Under the pieces are notes generated by a model. That model was given only the letters and a program-made list of their open reading frames with translations. It searched no databases and had not been told where the DNA came from. Both the position numbers and the translations under genes were made by a program. A DNA stretch of 37,863 nucleotides. Origin: an uncultured Prevotella sp. GTDB taxonomy: Bacteria; Bacteroidota; Bacteroidia; Bacteroidales; Bacteroidaceae. Position 1 is the stretch's first letter. Each line of letters begins with the position of its first letter. The DNA lies in NCBI GenBank assembly GCA_946540435.1, contig CAMNII010000022.1, positions 1 through 37,863 of the forward strand, in the 5' to 3' direction. This document shows positions 1-8,651 of the stretch, one piece after another.

Positions 1-205
1 CTGAGATCTTTCTGGCCCTTCAGGCCGTTTTTACCGGACAGCAATAGTTTTTTTTTGTACTTCCCCACGACGGCAGCCGATGAGGAGAATCACTACACTC
101 CTACCCTCGTATTATTGTGTCCTTTCCCACAACTGTGAGGAAGGATAGTACCCTCAAAAAATGCCGATCCTAACACATTAAAATGCAACAACATAGGATG
201 GGCAT

Positions 206-271
206 ACCAAAATAACTTATTTTGGTCACCAAAATAGCTTATTTTGGTCATCAAAATAGCCTATTTTGGTC
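206..271. repeat. Array of three tandem 22-bp palindromic units
   Basis: Three abutting 22-bp units lie at 206-227, 228-249 and 250-271. Each begins ACCAAAATA or ATCAAAATA, has a 3-base centre (ACT, GCT, GCC) and continues TATTTTGG followed by TC. Each unit is therefore an 8-bp inverted repeat with a 3-nt loop; unit 3 has one arm mismatch. No coding sequence overlaps. Function is unknown. A second array with the same 22-bp, three-unit design but a different sequence is at 18954-19028. Confidence 0.9.
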
Positions 272-540
272 GCACGTTCCTTACCTTCGTCACGCACAAT
301 CCTTACCATCGGCTTTTTCATCAATAGCAACCGGCAATGTCAAGTCTTACTTTTGACAGGCGTAAAACTTGTTGTCGCCATCTCAATCGCATACACTAAA
401 ACATCTGCCGAGCAAGTATTCACCTTTTCGATTGATTATATTTAAATCGGTATATTGAACTAATATTTATCTTTATGTTAATATTTGTTAGTATACGTAA
501 TATTGTTAACATTTTAGCGTTAAAGATTTAAGACTTTCGT

Positions 541-548
541 TACCTTTG
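541..548 (+). promoter_or_regulatory. Putative Bacteroidota -7 element of rprX
   Basis: TACCTTTG matches the Bacteroidota sigma-ABfr -7 consensus TAnnTTTG. It ends only 5 bases before the rprX ATG at 554, so the transcript would be leaderless or nearly so. No clear TTTG -33 element was seen at the usual spacing. Confidence 0.6.
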
Positions 549-553
549 CAAAC

Positions 554-2107
554 ATGAAAAAGAGAACAATCATAATCATCGGATTCATCATGGGCTTCTC
601 GTTCATGAGCCTGCTCTACCTTCAAGTACGATACATCCGCGAGATGGTGGAAATGAAGAAAGAGCAATTCGACGAGTCCGTCATGCGTGCACTATACCAA
701 GCCAGCCGAAACCTGGAGCTGAACGAGACATCGCGCTATCTCGACAAAGACATCAAAGAGACAGAGCGAAGGGCTTTCTCGCAAGACTCCGTCGGCACAC
801 GGACAGGAACCCTTGACGGCACACTGCAAGAGAGCCACCAGTTCTCTGTGGCAGGGAAAGACGGAACCATCTATTCGCAGTTCATACTGAAATCACTCGA
901 GATAAAGCCTGCACAGACACCCAAGGCAATGATACTTCAGAACGACAAGGCATCGATGACCGAAGCCTATCAGGAAGTACTCAGGAAAAGATACATCTAC
1001 CAGAAAGCACTTCTCGACGAAGTGGTGTACACCATCCTATACTCCGCTGCCGACAAACCGCTCAAGGAACGCATCAACTTCAAGATGCTCGACCAAGACC
1101 TGAAGGCCGAACTCGAAAGCAACGGCATCACGCTGCCCTACCATTTCACCGTCGTAGCACAAGACGGAAGCGAAGTGTACCGCTGTCCAGACTACTCCGA
1201 CAAAGGGGAGGAATACACCTACAAGCAGCGCCTGTTCCGCAACGACCCACAGGCCAACACCGGCACCGTGCTCCTCCACTTCCCGACGATGAACCGCTAT
1301 ATCTTCTCCAGCGTAAGGTTCATGATACCTGCGGTCGTGTTCACCATCGTGCTGCTCGTCACCTTCATCTTCACTATCTTTATCATCTTCAGGCAAAAGA
1401 GATACACCGAGATGAAAAACGACTTCGTCAACAACATGACACACGAGCTGAAGACACCTATCGCAAGCATCTCGCTGGCCTCGCAGATGCTCAACGACGA
1501 GACCGTGGAAAAGACACCCACCATGCTCAAACATCTCAGCAGCGTCATCGCCGACGAAACCAAACGGCTGCGCTTCCTCGTTGAGAAAGTACTGCAGATG
1601 TCGATGTTCGACCGCAAGAGTGCCACCTTCAAGAAGAAAGAACTCGACCTGAACGAAATGGTGGAGAACATGGCCAACGCCTTCACGCTGCGCGTAGAGC
1701 ATACTGGCGGACACATCTTCACTGAGGTAGGAGCCGTAGACTCAGCCATCTATGTCGACGAGGTACACTTCCAGAACGCGCTCTTCAACCTCATGGACAA
1801 TGCCGTAAAATACCGTAAGCAAGACCAGCCCCTCGACATCTATCTCACCACATGGAACGACGACGAACACCTCTACGTCTCCGTGCGCGACACAGGACTC
1901 GGGCTGAAAAAGGAGAACCTCAAAAAGGTGTTCGAGAAATTCTATCGTGTCCACACAGGAAACGTGCACGATGCAAAGGGCTTCGGACTCGGACTGGCAT
2001 ACGTCAAGAAAGTCGTCGAACTCCACGACGGTGAAATCAGCATCGAAAGCGAATACGGGAAAGGAACGACATTCACCATCAAGCTGCCCGTACTCAAAGA
2101 AGTATAA
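554..2107 (+). CDS. rprX: RprX-like sensor histidine kinase
   Basis: Membrane-bound sensor kinase of 517 residues. Two membrane segments are visible (about 5-25 and 258-281) and flank a roughly 230-residue extracytoplasmic sensor region with no recognised domain. The HisKA dimerisation and phosphoacceptor helix contains MTHELKTPIAS with the phosphorylated His at residue 297. The ATPase domain follows, with the N box (NLMDNAVKYR), the G1 box (DTGLGL) and the G2 box (GFGLGLAYVKKV). The cognate response regulator starts 136 bases downstream on the same strand. Length, layout and partner match the RprX/RprY family named in Bacteroides fragilis. The inducing signal is not known from sequence. The ATG is supported by the promoter immediately before it. 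Confidence 0.9.
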   Translation: MKKRTIIIIGFIMGFSFMSLLYLQVRYIREMVEMKKEQFDESVMRALYQASRNLELNETSRYLDKDIKETERRAFSQDSVGTRTGTLDGTLQESHQFSVAGKDGTIYSQFILKSLEIKPAQTPKAMILQNDKASMTEAYQEVLRKRYIYQKALLDEVVYTILYSAADKPLKERINFKMLDQDLKAELESNGITLPYHFTVVAQDGSEVYRCPDYSDKGEEYTYKQRLFRNDPQANTGTVLLHFPTMNRYIFSSVRFMIPAVVFTIVLLVTFIFTIFIIFRQKRYTEMKNDFVNNMTHELKTPIASISLASQMLNDETVEKTPTMLKHLSSVIADETKRLRFLVEKVLQMSMFDRKSATFKKKELDLNEMVENMANAFTLRVEHTGGHIFTEVGAVDSAIYVDEVHFQNALFNLMDNAVKYRKQDQPLDIYLTTWNDDEHLYVSVRDTGLGLKKENLKKVFEKFYRVHTGNVHDAKGFGLGLAYVKKVVELHDGEISIESEYGKGTTFTIKLPVLKEV

Positions 2108-2243
2108 CACCGACATCACGACAAACAACAATATCATCAACAATAACAACAACCCCGCCTGCCATCAACCCTCCACAAACCGGCAGGCCCTCCTCTAGCC
2201 AACAGACAACCGCTGCGGCATGAGGTCGGGAGGGAAAAAGACT

Positions 2244-2942
2244 ATGGAAGATAAACTGAGAATTCTATTGTGCGAAGACGACGAGAACCTGGGTATGCTC
2301 CTACGCGAATACCTGCAGGCCAAAGACTTCCAGGCTACACTCTGCCCCGACGGTGAAATCGGATACCGCGAGTTCCTGAAAAACAAATTCGACATCTGCG
2401 TGCTTGACGTGATGATGCCCAAGAAAGACGGCTTCACACTCGCACAGGAGATACGGCAGGCCAACCCCGACATGCCCATCATCTTCCTCACGGCAAAAAC
2501 ACTCAAGGACGACATCCTTGAAGGTTTCCGACTCGGAGCCGACGACTACATCACCAAGCCCTTCTCCATGGAAGAACTCGTCATGCGCATCGAGGCCATC
2601 CTGAGACGCGTCAACGGAAAGAAGAACAAGGAGTCAACACTCTACAACATCGGCAATTTCCAGTTCGACACCCAGAAGCAGCTCCTCACCATCGGTGGCA
2701 AGCAGACCAAACTCACCACCAAGGAAAACGAGCTCCTCGCACTCCTCTGCTCACACGCCAACGAAATCCTGCAGCGCGACTTTGCCCTGAAGACCATCTG
2801 GATTGACGACAACTACTTCAATGCCCGCTCCATGGACGTATATATCACCAAACTGCGCAAGCACCTCAAGGACGACCCGCAGATTGAAATCATCAACATC
2901 CACGGCAAAGGCTACAAGCTCATCACCCCTGAAGAAGATTAA
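2244..2942 (+). CDS. rprY: RprY-like OmpR-family response regulator
   Basis: Two-domain DNA-binding response regulator of 232 residues. The receiver domain (about 5-120) shows the acidic pocket EDDE near residue 11, the phosphoacceptor Asp55 in VLDVMMPKKDG and the switch Lys105 in YITKPF. The C-terminal winged-helix domain (about 135-230) ends with the recognition-helix region (SMDVYITKLRKHL) and the hairpin wing (IINIHGKGYKL) typical of OmpR/PhoB proteins. An in-frame ATG at 2220 would add eight residues outside the family N terminus, so I chose 2244, which is preceded by the purine-rich AGGGAAAAAG. The gap after rprX is CAA-rich and looks unstructured, which is compatible with co-transcription. 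Confidence 0.92.
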   Translation: MEDKLRILLCEDDENLGMLLREYLQAKDFQATLCPDGEIGYREFLKNKFDICVLDVMMPKKDGFTLAQEIRQANPDMPIIFLTAKTLKDDILEGFRLGADDYITKPFSMEELVMRIEAILRRVNGKKNKESTLYNIGNFQFDTQKQLLTIGGKQTKLTTKENELLALLCSHANEILQRDFALKTIWIDDNYFNARSMDVYITKLRKHLKDDPQIEIINIHGKGYKLITPEED

Positions 2943-2950
2943 ATCCCACG

Positions 2951-2995
2951 GCGAGGACTGCCGACTCTCCTGCCACGGAGAGCGGAAGTCCTCGC
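2951..2995 (+). terminator. Long hairpin after rprY
   Basis: The outer arms GCGAGGACT (2951-2959) and AGTCCTCGC (2987-2995) are perfectly complementary. The inner arms CTCTCC (2965-2970) and GGAGAG (2977-2982) enclose the loop TGCCAC, and CCG/CGG pairs join the two stems. It begins 8 bases after the rprY stop. There is no T-run behind it, so it may be a weak terminator, a processing site or an mRNA-stabilising element rather than a classic intrinsic terminator. Confidence 0.6.
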
Positions 2996-3042
2996 TTGAC
3001 ATGTGAAGCCCTGCCCACCGGCACGGGCACTATCAACTGGTC

Positions 3043-3744
3043 ATGAAGAAACTAATCGAAGCTACACGCAAGTTCATCCGTCGGCTTGTCGTGTTCTTTA
3101 TCGTGTCGACCATCCTCGCAGTGGTGGCCGGCCGTTTCTTGCCCATCATGGTCACACCGCTGATGATCATCCGCTGCGTAGAACAGAAAGAAGCAGGACA
3201 ACCACTCACACTACACCACCGATGGGTACCACTCGCCGAGATGCCCACCCATATGCCCGTCGCCGTCATGGCAAGCGAAGACCAACTGTTCCTCGAACAC
3301 CATGGATTCGACTTCAAAGCCATCCAGAAAGCAGCAGAACGCAACCACGAAGGCAAGAAAACCTTCGGAGCCAGCACCATCAGCCAACAGACGGCCAAGA
3401 ACGTATTCCTATGGCCTGGACGCTCATGGCTCAGGAAAGGACTCGAAGCCTACTTCACCGTACTCATCGAACTCATCTGGGGCAAGGAACGCATCATGGA
3501 GGTATACCTCAACTCCATCGAGATGGGACCAGGCATCTATGGCATTGGCGCCGTCGCCGAATACCACTTCGACAAGCGACCCGCCGACCTGTCACGCGCC
3601 GACTGCGCACTCATCGCAGCCACACTTCCCAACCCACGCCGCTACAGCTCACTCCACCCCACAGGCTATATGTACCGCCGGCAACACTGGATAGAGCGGC
3701 AAATGAGGAATATTCCACCTTTCAAAATGAAAAGTGAAAAATGA
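3043..3744 (+). CDS. mtgA: Monofunctional biosynthetic peptidoglycan transglycosylase
   Basis: Glycosyltransferase family 51 enzyme of 233 residues that polymerises lipid II into glycan strands on the outer face of the inner membrane. A single N-terminal membrane anchor spans about residues 12-35. GT51 motifs follow: the catalytic Glu79 in ASEDQLFLEHHGFD, then FGASTISQQTAKNVFLW (residues 108-124) and KERIMEVYLNSIEMGPGIYGI (148-168). No transpeptidase domain follows, and the length is normal for MtgA, so this is the monofunctional form. It sits between rprY and the helicase gene on the same strand. A second GT51 enzyme, the bifunctional PBP1A, is encoded at 8652-10973. Confidence 0.93.
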   Translation: MKKLIEATRKFIRRLVVFFIVSTILAVVAGRFLPIMVTPLMIIRCVEQKEAGQPLTLHHRWVPLAEMPTHMPVAVMASEDQLFLEHHGFDFKAIQKAAERNHEGKKTFGASTISQQTAKNVFLWPGRSWLRKGLEAYFTVLIELIWGKERIMEVYLNSIEMGPGIYGIGAVAEYHFDKRPADLSRADCALIAATLPNPRRYSSLHPTGYMYRRQHWIERQMRNIPPFKMKSEK

Positions 3745-3795
3745 ACTTAGCGATTGAGAGGACTCTCAACCACACTCTATAACAACTCAACGACC

Positions 3796-6279
3796 ATGCC
3801 AACAGAGACATCCGGGAAAGAAACTAACACCAGGGAAGCCATTCTCGACGCCCTGAATCCAGCTCAGCAGGAAGCCGTCAGCTACTGCGACGGGCCACAA
3901 CTCGTCATTGCCGGAGCAGGGTCGGGCAAGACACGCGTGCTCACCTACAAGATAGCCTATCTCATCCAATCAGGAATGAAGCCATGGAGCATTCTCGCAC
4001 TGACCTTCACCAACAAGGCGGCAAACGAGATGAAACAGCGCATAGGCAACATCGTGGGACAGCAGGCGGCCCGATACATATACATGGGGACCTTCCACTC
4101 CATTTTCTCACGAATACTCAGAAAAGAAGCAGAGCACATTGGATTCACACCAACCTTCACCATCTACGATGAGCAAGACTCACGATCACTGCTGAAGAGC
4201 ATCATCAAGGAACGAGGGCTCGACGACAAGATATACAAGCCGGCAACCGTACACAACCGCATCAGCAGAGCAAAAAACCAACTCATCACGGCCGAGCGAT
4301 ATGCAGCCGACGGAAGTGCCATTGCCTATGACCGCGAATGCAACATGACCGAGATTGCCAACATCTTCATCGCCTACCAACAGCGATGCCGACAGGCCAA
4401 CGCCATGGACTTCGACGACCTGCTGCTCAACACCTTCCTTCTCTTCCGCGACAAGGAAGATGTCAGGATGAAGTATGCACAGCACTTCTCCTATGTACTC
4501 GTCGACGAGTATCAAGACACCAACTACGCACAGCAATGCATCGTGCTGCAACTTACCCGCGAAAAGCAACGCATCTGCGTCGTTGGCGACGATGCACAGA
4601 GCATCTATGCTTTCCGCGGAGCCAACATCGACAACATCCTGAACTTCCAGACCATATACCCCCAGGCACGGCTGTTCAAACTCGAGCAGAACTACCGTTC
4701 CACACAACTCATCGTGCAGGCCGCCAACAGCCTCATCAAGAAGAACCAACGACAAATACCCAAAGAAGTATACAGCCGCAACGACAAGGGAGAAAAGCTC
4801 ACACTCAAACACGCCTACTCCGACAAGGAGGAGGCAGCCATCGTATGTAAGGAGATACGCCGTATACGACGCGAAGAGAAAGGAGAATACAGCGACTTCG
4901 CCATTCTCTACCGCACCAACGCACAAAGCCGCAGCTTCGAAGAAGAAATGCGCAAGCAAGCCATACCCTACCGCATATACGGAGGGATGAGCTTCTATCA
5001 GCGAAAAGAAATCAAAGATGTCCTGGCTTACTTCCGACTCGTCATCAATCCCGACGACGAAGAAGCATTCAAGCGCATCATCAACTATCCCGCACGAGGC
5101 ATCGGAGACACCACCCTGCAACGCATAGCCAAAGCGGCACAGCAGGAAGGCACCAGCTTCTGGGATATCATCAGCAGTGCGGACTTGCTTGACGTAAACA
5201 AGGGTACGCACGCCAAGATTGACTCCTTCCGGATGATGATCGAGGCATTCCGCGAGAAGGCGGCTACAAGCGATGCATACGAACTCGGACAGGAAATCAT
5301 CAAGACGTCAGGCGTATCGGCAGACATCTATTCCGGCACTGATGCTGACGCCCTTTCGAGGCAGGAAAACCTGGCAGAACTCGTCAACAGCCTACAGGAC
5401 TTCGTCATCACCCGCCAAGAGGAAGGACGCGAAAGCCAGACACTACTTGCCGACTACCTGCAAGAGGTAGCGCTACTCACCGACCTCGACAGCGATGACC
5501 AGTCACAAAGCCGCGTCACTCTGATGACCGTACATGCCGCAAAGGGTCTGGAGTTCCCCACCGTGTTCATCGTAGGACTTGAAGAGAACATCTTCCCCAG
5601 CCAGCTGTCACTCGACAACCCGCGCGAACTGGAAGAGGAGCGACGCCTGCTCTACGTCGCCATCACCCGCGCCGAGCGCCACTGCATCATGACCTGTGCA
5701 CAGAACCGCTGGCGATACGGACGAATGGAGTTCGACACACCCAGCCGTTTCTTACGCGACATCGACCCAGCGCTGATCAAGGTAGAAGACAGCAACGAGC
5801 CTGCACAACAACTGAAAGGCTACGGCAGAAGCTATAACCGTGACGAGTATCAGTCCGACCGTCCCTACAGAGGAGCCAACGAATGGGGCGCAGGATACCC
5901 CTCTCGCAGTCCGCGAGTGCAGAACTCACGTCCTGTAGCCTCGCAGTTCATGGCCGACCCCAAGCCAAAGATCACCTCGCCACGACGCCCAGAGTCTGCC
6001 GTCGACCCCTTCTCAGAACGCTTCAAGCAGCAGCTGCAACGCAGTGGAGGAAACATGCGCCGCATAGCCGATGCCGTGAGTAATGGCGGCCGCACACTCA
6101 CCAACCCCTCTGCCACAGGGCTCAAAGAAGGGAGTATCATCGAGCACCAGCGCTTCGGACGAGGAACCGTCTTACGCATCGAGGGAACTGGCGAAAACAC
6201 CAAGGCAACAGTGGAATTCGTCAATACCGGCACCAAACAACTATTACTGAAATTCGCCAAATTCACCATCATAGCATGA
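3796..6279 (+). CDS. pcrA: PcrA/UvrD-type superfamily 1A DNA helicase
   Basis: ATP-dependent 3'-5' DNA helicase of 827 residues for repair and displacement of proteins from DNA. SF1 motifs appear in order: Q-motif region NPAQQEAV, Walker A GAGSGKT (residues 40-46), motif II VDEYQD (236-241), motif III GDDAQSIYAFRGA, motif IV QNYRST, motif V LMTVHAAKGLEF and motif VI RRLLYVAITRAER. A low-complexity Arg/Ser-rich linker leads to a C-terminal Tudor-like segment (EGSIIEHQRFGRGTVLRIEG) typical of PcrA. An in-frame TTG at 3754 would add 14 residues, but the ATG at 3796 fits the family. The stop overlaps the next start in an ATGA arrangement, which suggests translational coupling. Confidence 0.94.
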   Translation: MPTETSGKETNTREAILDALNPAQQEAVSYCDGPQLVIAGAGSGKTRVLTYKIAYLIQSGMKPWSILALTFTNKAANEMKQRIGNIVGQQAARYIYMGTFHSIFSRILRKEAEHIGFTPTFTIYDEQDSRSLLKSIIKERGLDDKIYKPATVHNRISRAKNQLITAERYAADGSAIAYDRECNMTEIANIFIAYQQRCRQANAMDFDDLLLNTFLLFRDKEDVRMKYAQHFSYVLVDEYQDTNYAQQCIVLQLTREKQRICVVGDDAQSIYAFRGANIDNILNFQTIYPQARLFKLEQNYRSTQLIVQAANSLIKKNQRQIPKEVYSRNDKGEKLTLKHAYSDKEEAAIVCKEIRRIRREEKGEYSDFAILYRTNAQSRSFEEEMRKQAIPYRIYGGMSFYQRKEIKDVLAYFRLVINPDDEEAFKRIINYPARGIGDTTLQRIAKAAQQEGTSFWDIISSADLLDVNKGTHAKIDSFRMMIEAFREKAATSDAYELGQEIIKTSGVSADIYSGTDADALSRQENLAELVNSLQDFVITRQEEGRESQTLLADYLQEVALLTDLDSDDQSQSRVTLMTVHAAKGLEFPTVFIVGLEENIFPSQLSLDNPRELEEERRLLYVAITRAERHCIMTCAQNRWRYGRMEFDTPSRFLRDIDPALIKVEDSNEPAQQLKGYGRSYNRDEYQSDRPYRGANEWGAGYPSRSPRVQNSRPVASQFMADPKPKITSPRRPESAVDPFSERFKQQLQRSGGNMRRIADAVSNGGRTLTNPSATGLKEGSIIEHQRFGRGTVLRIEGTGENTKATVEFVNTGTKQLLLKFAKFTIIA

Positions 6280-7241
6280 ACACCATGAGAATAGCCATCT
6301 GCGGAAACGGAAAGATTGCCCACGAAGCCCTCTTCGCCCTGCAACACGTTGAAGGAGCCGACGTCGTAGCTGTCTGCGTGCGCCCTCAAAGCATTGACAA
6401 AGGGAGAGCGCTATGCGAAGAATACCATATCGGCAGACTCTATACCGACTACGACGAGATGCTGGCCTGCGCAGATATCGACTTCGTCTACGTCGGCATC
6501 GTCAACAGCATGCATTATGAATACGGCATGAAGGCATTGCTCGCCGGGAAGCACGTCATCATGGAGAAGCCTTTCACCGCTACACTCCAACAGGCAGAAG
6601 AACTACGGCAGACAGCCATCAGCCGACACCTCTACCTCTTTGAAGCCGTCACACTCTTCTACGTCGACAATTATGCCATCATCAAGAGACACCTGCCAGA
6701 CATCGGTCCCGTCAGACTCGTACAGAGCAACTATTCCCAATACTCCAGCCGCTACGACCGATACCTCGACGGAGAGATAGCACCCGTCTTCGACCCCAAG
6801 CAGGCAGGAGGAGCCATGGGCGACATCAATGTGTACAACCTCAACCTTGTCGTCGGTCTGTTCGGTATGCCGAAAGAAGTTATCCGTCGCGACAACAGGG
6901 GCTTTAACGGAGTAGACACTTCTGGCGTGGCACTACTCGTCTACGACGGTTTCATCGCGACCTGCTGCGGAGCAAAAGACTCTGCAAGCCCGGGCTTTGC
7001 CATCATACAAGGTGAAAAGGGGTATATACACGTCAAAGGCATCCCCAGCATCCTCGAAGAAATAGAAGTTGTGACGCCTGGCAATAGTAACAATTATTCC
7101 TTACCACCCATGCCCCACCGCATGGTTCCCGAGTTTCTGGAGATGGTGCGGATGTACCATGACAACGACTACGATGCCATGGTCCGCCACCTTGATGTCA
7201 CACTCGACGTCATGCGTGTGCTAACCTCGCCATGTTCTTGA
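6276..7241 (+). CDS. Gfo/Idh/MocA family NAD(P)-dependent oxidoreductase
   Basis: Predicted cytoplasmic sugar or polyol dehydrogenase of 321 residues. The N-terminal Rossmann fold begins RIAICGNGKIAHEAL, a GxGxxA-like dinucleotide-binding loop. The family motif EKP occurs in VIMEKPFTATLQQAEEL, and a C-terminal alpha/beta domain follows. The substrate cannot be told from sequence; trans-dihydrodiol dehydrogenase-like or inositol-type reactions are family possibilities. The ATG at 6276 overlaps the helicase stop; a second ATG at 6285 starts directly before the Rossmann strand and is an equally good start. The end at 7241 leaves a short tail after the last predicted helix. Confidence 0.85.
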   Translation: MNTMRIAICGNGKIAHEALFALQHVEGADVVAVCVRPQSIDKGRALCEEYHIGRLYTDYDEMLACADIDFVYVGIVNSMHYEYGMKALLAGKHVIMEKPFTATLQQAEELRQTAISRHLYLFEAVTLFYVDNYAIIKRHLPDIGPVRLVQSNYSQYSSRYDRYLDGEIAPVFDPKQAGGAMGDINVYNLNLVVGLFGMPKEVIRRDNRGFNGVDTSGVALLVYDGFIATCCGAKDSASPGFAIIQGEKGYIHVKGIPSILEEIEVVTPGNSNNYSLPPMPHRMVPEFLEMVRMYHDNDYDAMVRHLDVTLDVMRVLTSPCS

Positions 7242-7482
7242 GAGAAAAAGCAGGATGAAGAAAATCCGCAGAGCTAAACAAGGTGATAGGGCAAAAGGGT
7301 GAAAGGGAAAAAGGTGAAAGGGAAAAGAGGAAAAAAGGTAACAAAAAAAAATTGATTGTCTCACGACAACCAATCTTTTTCATTAACCTTAATAATCTAA
7401 TACCATGAAAAACACACTGCAAATTTACTGCTTTTCCCTGTTTCCTACAAGCAAATGAATGGAATTTGCGCGTGCTGTAACT
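7242..7482. other. Intergenic region with purine repeats, hairpin and leader-like ORF
   Basis: A purine-rich stretch at about 7289-7330 repeats GGTGAAAGGGAAAA. It is followed by the hairpin at 7343-7380 and a tiny reading frame at 7405-7458 that reads MKNTLQIYCFSLFPTSK. This frame is preceded by TAATAATCTAATACC and sits like a leader peptide, but no gene follows on the + strand. The next gene ends here from the opposite strand. The stretch may be a decayed leader or a dispersed genomic element. Confidence 0.5.
7343..7380. terminator. A-rich / T-rich flanked hairpin
   Basis: GATTG (7354-7358) pairs with CAATC (7371-7375), followed by TTTTT and preceded by a run of A, so it could act as an intrinsic terminator in either direction. 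It separates the convergent oxidoreductase and DUF3256 genes. A competing stem pairs TTGTC (7356-7360) with GACAA (7365-7369) around the loop TCAC. The two stems share bases and exclude each other. Confidence 0.55.
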
Positions 7483-8097
7483 TTATTTAAGGAATGTATC
7501 ATCTAATTTAACTTCTTTTTGCAATAATATAGTTCTCAAGGCATCATCGTCATCTTTTCGCCCGAAGGGTATGGAGAGGGAGAACGTCAGCACGGGGTCG
7601 ACAGACGAGAGGTCTGCCTTCACCATATAGGGTGCGAGCAACGGCACTAACTTGTCGTATTGTTCCGCCGACATGGTATCGGGTTTGGCGATGAGTTCTG
7701 TTGGTGCCGGGTTCAGTAGGCGCGTGGACTTCCAGTCGGTCGAACAGAGGTAAGCGAGACTTTCTGCTTGTGGTGCATGGAATGTCCTGACGACGATGGC
7801 TACGGTATCGGCATCTTGTCGTCCGACGAGTCGGATGCTGAGTGTCTGTGCCTCACTGAGTGCGGCAGTGAGGAAATCACCGGAGAGTGTATCCAGCCGG
7901 GTGTCGCTGCCAAGCATGTTTTTCGCCACGGCATCGGCTCCCATATCGTAGTAATCCATTAACTCTTGCCTTTGGTTCTTGCTGAGATAGGCAGCAATGC
8001 TGTCAGGCATGTTGAGGAACATCTGCCTCAATAATTGCGCCTGTGTGTCAAGGGGGCAGACGGCAAGTATGGTAAGTATAAGGAGTATTTGTTTCAT
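7483..8097 (-). CDS. DUF3256 family secreted protein
   Basis: Exported protein of 204 residues with a short hydrophobic signal peptide (MKQILLILTILAVCPLDTQA) cut near residue 20. The mature part begins with the Bacteroidota DUF3256 pattern QLLRQMFLNMPDSIAAYLSKN, in which a short helix is followed by a leucine- and acid-rich beta domain. Function is not established. It is the last gene of a likely three-gene minus-strand unit: PBP1A, then a secreted unknown, then this gene with only 12 bases between the last two. Co-transcription with PBP1A hints at an envelope role, but this is inference. Confidence 0.8.
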   Translation of the reverse strand: MKQILLILTILAVCPLDTQAQLLRQMFLNMPDSIAAYLSKNQRQELMDYYDMGADAVAKNMLGSDTRLDTLSGDFLTAALSEAQTLSIRLVGRQDADTVAIVVRTFHAPQAESLAYLCSTDWKSTRLLNPAPTELIAKPDTMSAEQYDKLVPLLAPYMVKADLSSVDPVLTFSLSIPFGRKDDDDALRTILLQKEVKLDDTFLK

Positions 8098-8109
8098 TGC
8101 GTTGCGGAA

Positions 8110-8610
8110 TTAGGGTTTGAAGGGGCCGAAGCGTAATTCAGTATGATAGTTTTTTCCTGTCTTGTAAGTATGCAGTGCCAGCAGGTGTCCGATTCCTGAC
8201 GGTGCTATTCCTCCGACATAGAACCAGGTATGTTTTCCTTCCCGGTCTTTGGACAGTGGCCATTTGCTGTCTATGCGCCTGGCGATGGATTCCATTTCCT
8301 GTTGCGCCGTACTGAATGTGGGTTTTACGATATAGAAGCGTGCTTCGGAGAGTTTTCCTTCCGTGAAAGTGAAGATGAGGACATCGTATTTGCAGTGATG
8401 GAATTGTTTGTTGTGGTAGATGAGTTCTGTATCCGTGGCCTTGTCTGGCTTGCCATAGGTAGCATGAAGTGTTTTTTGGGCATCGTCGAGGGATGTACCG
8501 ATGCTGATGTTTTCGGAGATATATCCTGCCGGAGCGGGTGTCTGAGCCCATGCAGCGGTTACCGAAAGGATTGTTGACAGTGCCAGTATCAATTGTTTCT
8601 GAATGCTCAT
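8110..8610 (-). CDS. Secreted protein of unknown function
   Basis: Protein of 166 residues with a signal peptide ending ...VTAAWAQ near residue 23. The mature region opens with ENISIGTSLDDAQKTLHATYGKP, which resembles the small envelope folds in which an 'I-x-x-G-x-s-x-x-e-a' turn precedes a beta sheet (BamE/SmpA-like or similar). That resemblance is weak, and I do not assign a family. No lipobox Cys is present. It lies 41 bases downstream of the PBP1A stop and 12 bases upstream of the DUF3256 gene, so it is probably in the same transcript. Confidence 0.75.
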   Translation of the reverse strand: MSIQKQLILALSTILSVTAAWAQTPAPAGYISENISIGTSLDDAQKTLHATYGKPDKATDTELIYHNKQFHHCKYDVLIFTFTEGKLSEARFYIVKPTFSTAQQEMESIARRIDSKWPLSKDREGKHTWFYVGGIAPSGIGHLLALHTYKTGKNYHTELRFGPFKP

Positions 8611-8651
8611 GATTAATATATATATGTATTATACTATAATGGTTCTGAATA

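Larger units (their letters stand above)
1..553. other. Gene-free region upstream of rprX
   Basis: No convincing coding sequence on either strand. Positions 27-40 carry TTTTTACCGGACA, a string that recurs at 19231-19242 as one arm of an inverted repeat. Positions 206-271 hold a three-unit palindromic array, listed separately. From about 430 the DNA becomes AT-rich. TAATATT occurs at 461, 479 and 498, spaced 18 and 19 bases apart, just upstream of the rprX promoter; this could be a regulator site or simply AT-rich composition. Confidence 0.7.

Noticed and set aside
206..271. Possible CRISPR array
   Set aside because: The 22-bp units abut with no spacers, there are only three, and no cas genes are present.
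4186..5211. 341-residue minus-strand open frame over the helicase
   Set aside because: It is the antisense of SF1 motifs II-IV of PcrA; no support of its own.
7210..7422. 70-residue minus-strand open frame in the gap after the oxidoreductase
   Set aside because: Its middle (SLSPFSLSPF) is only the complement of purine-rich repeats, and it overlaps the oxidoreductase 3' end and the hairpin.
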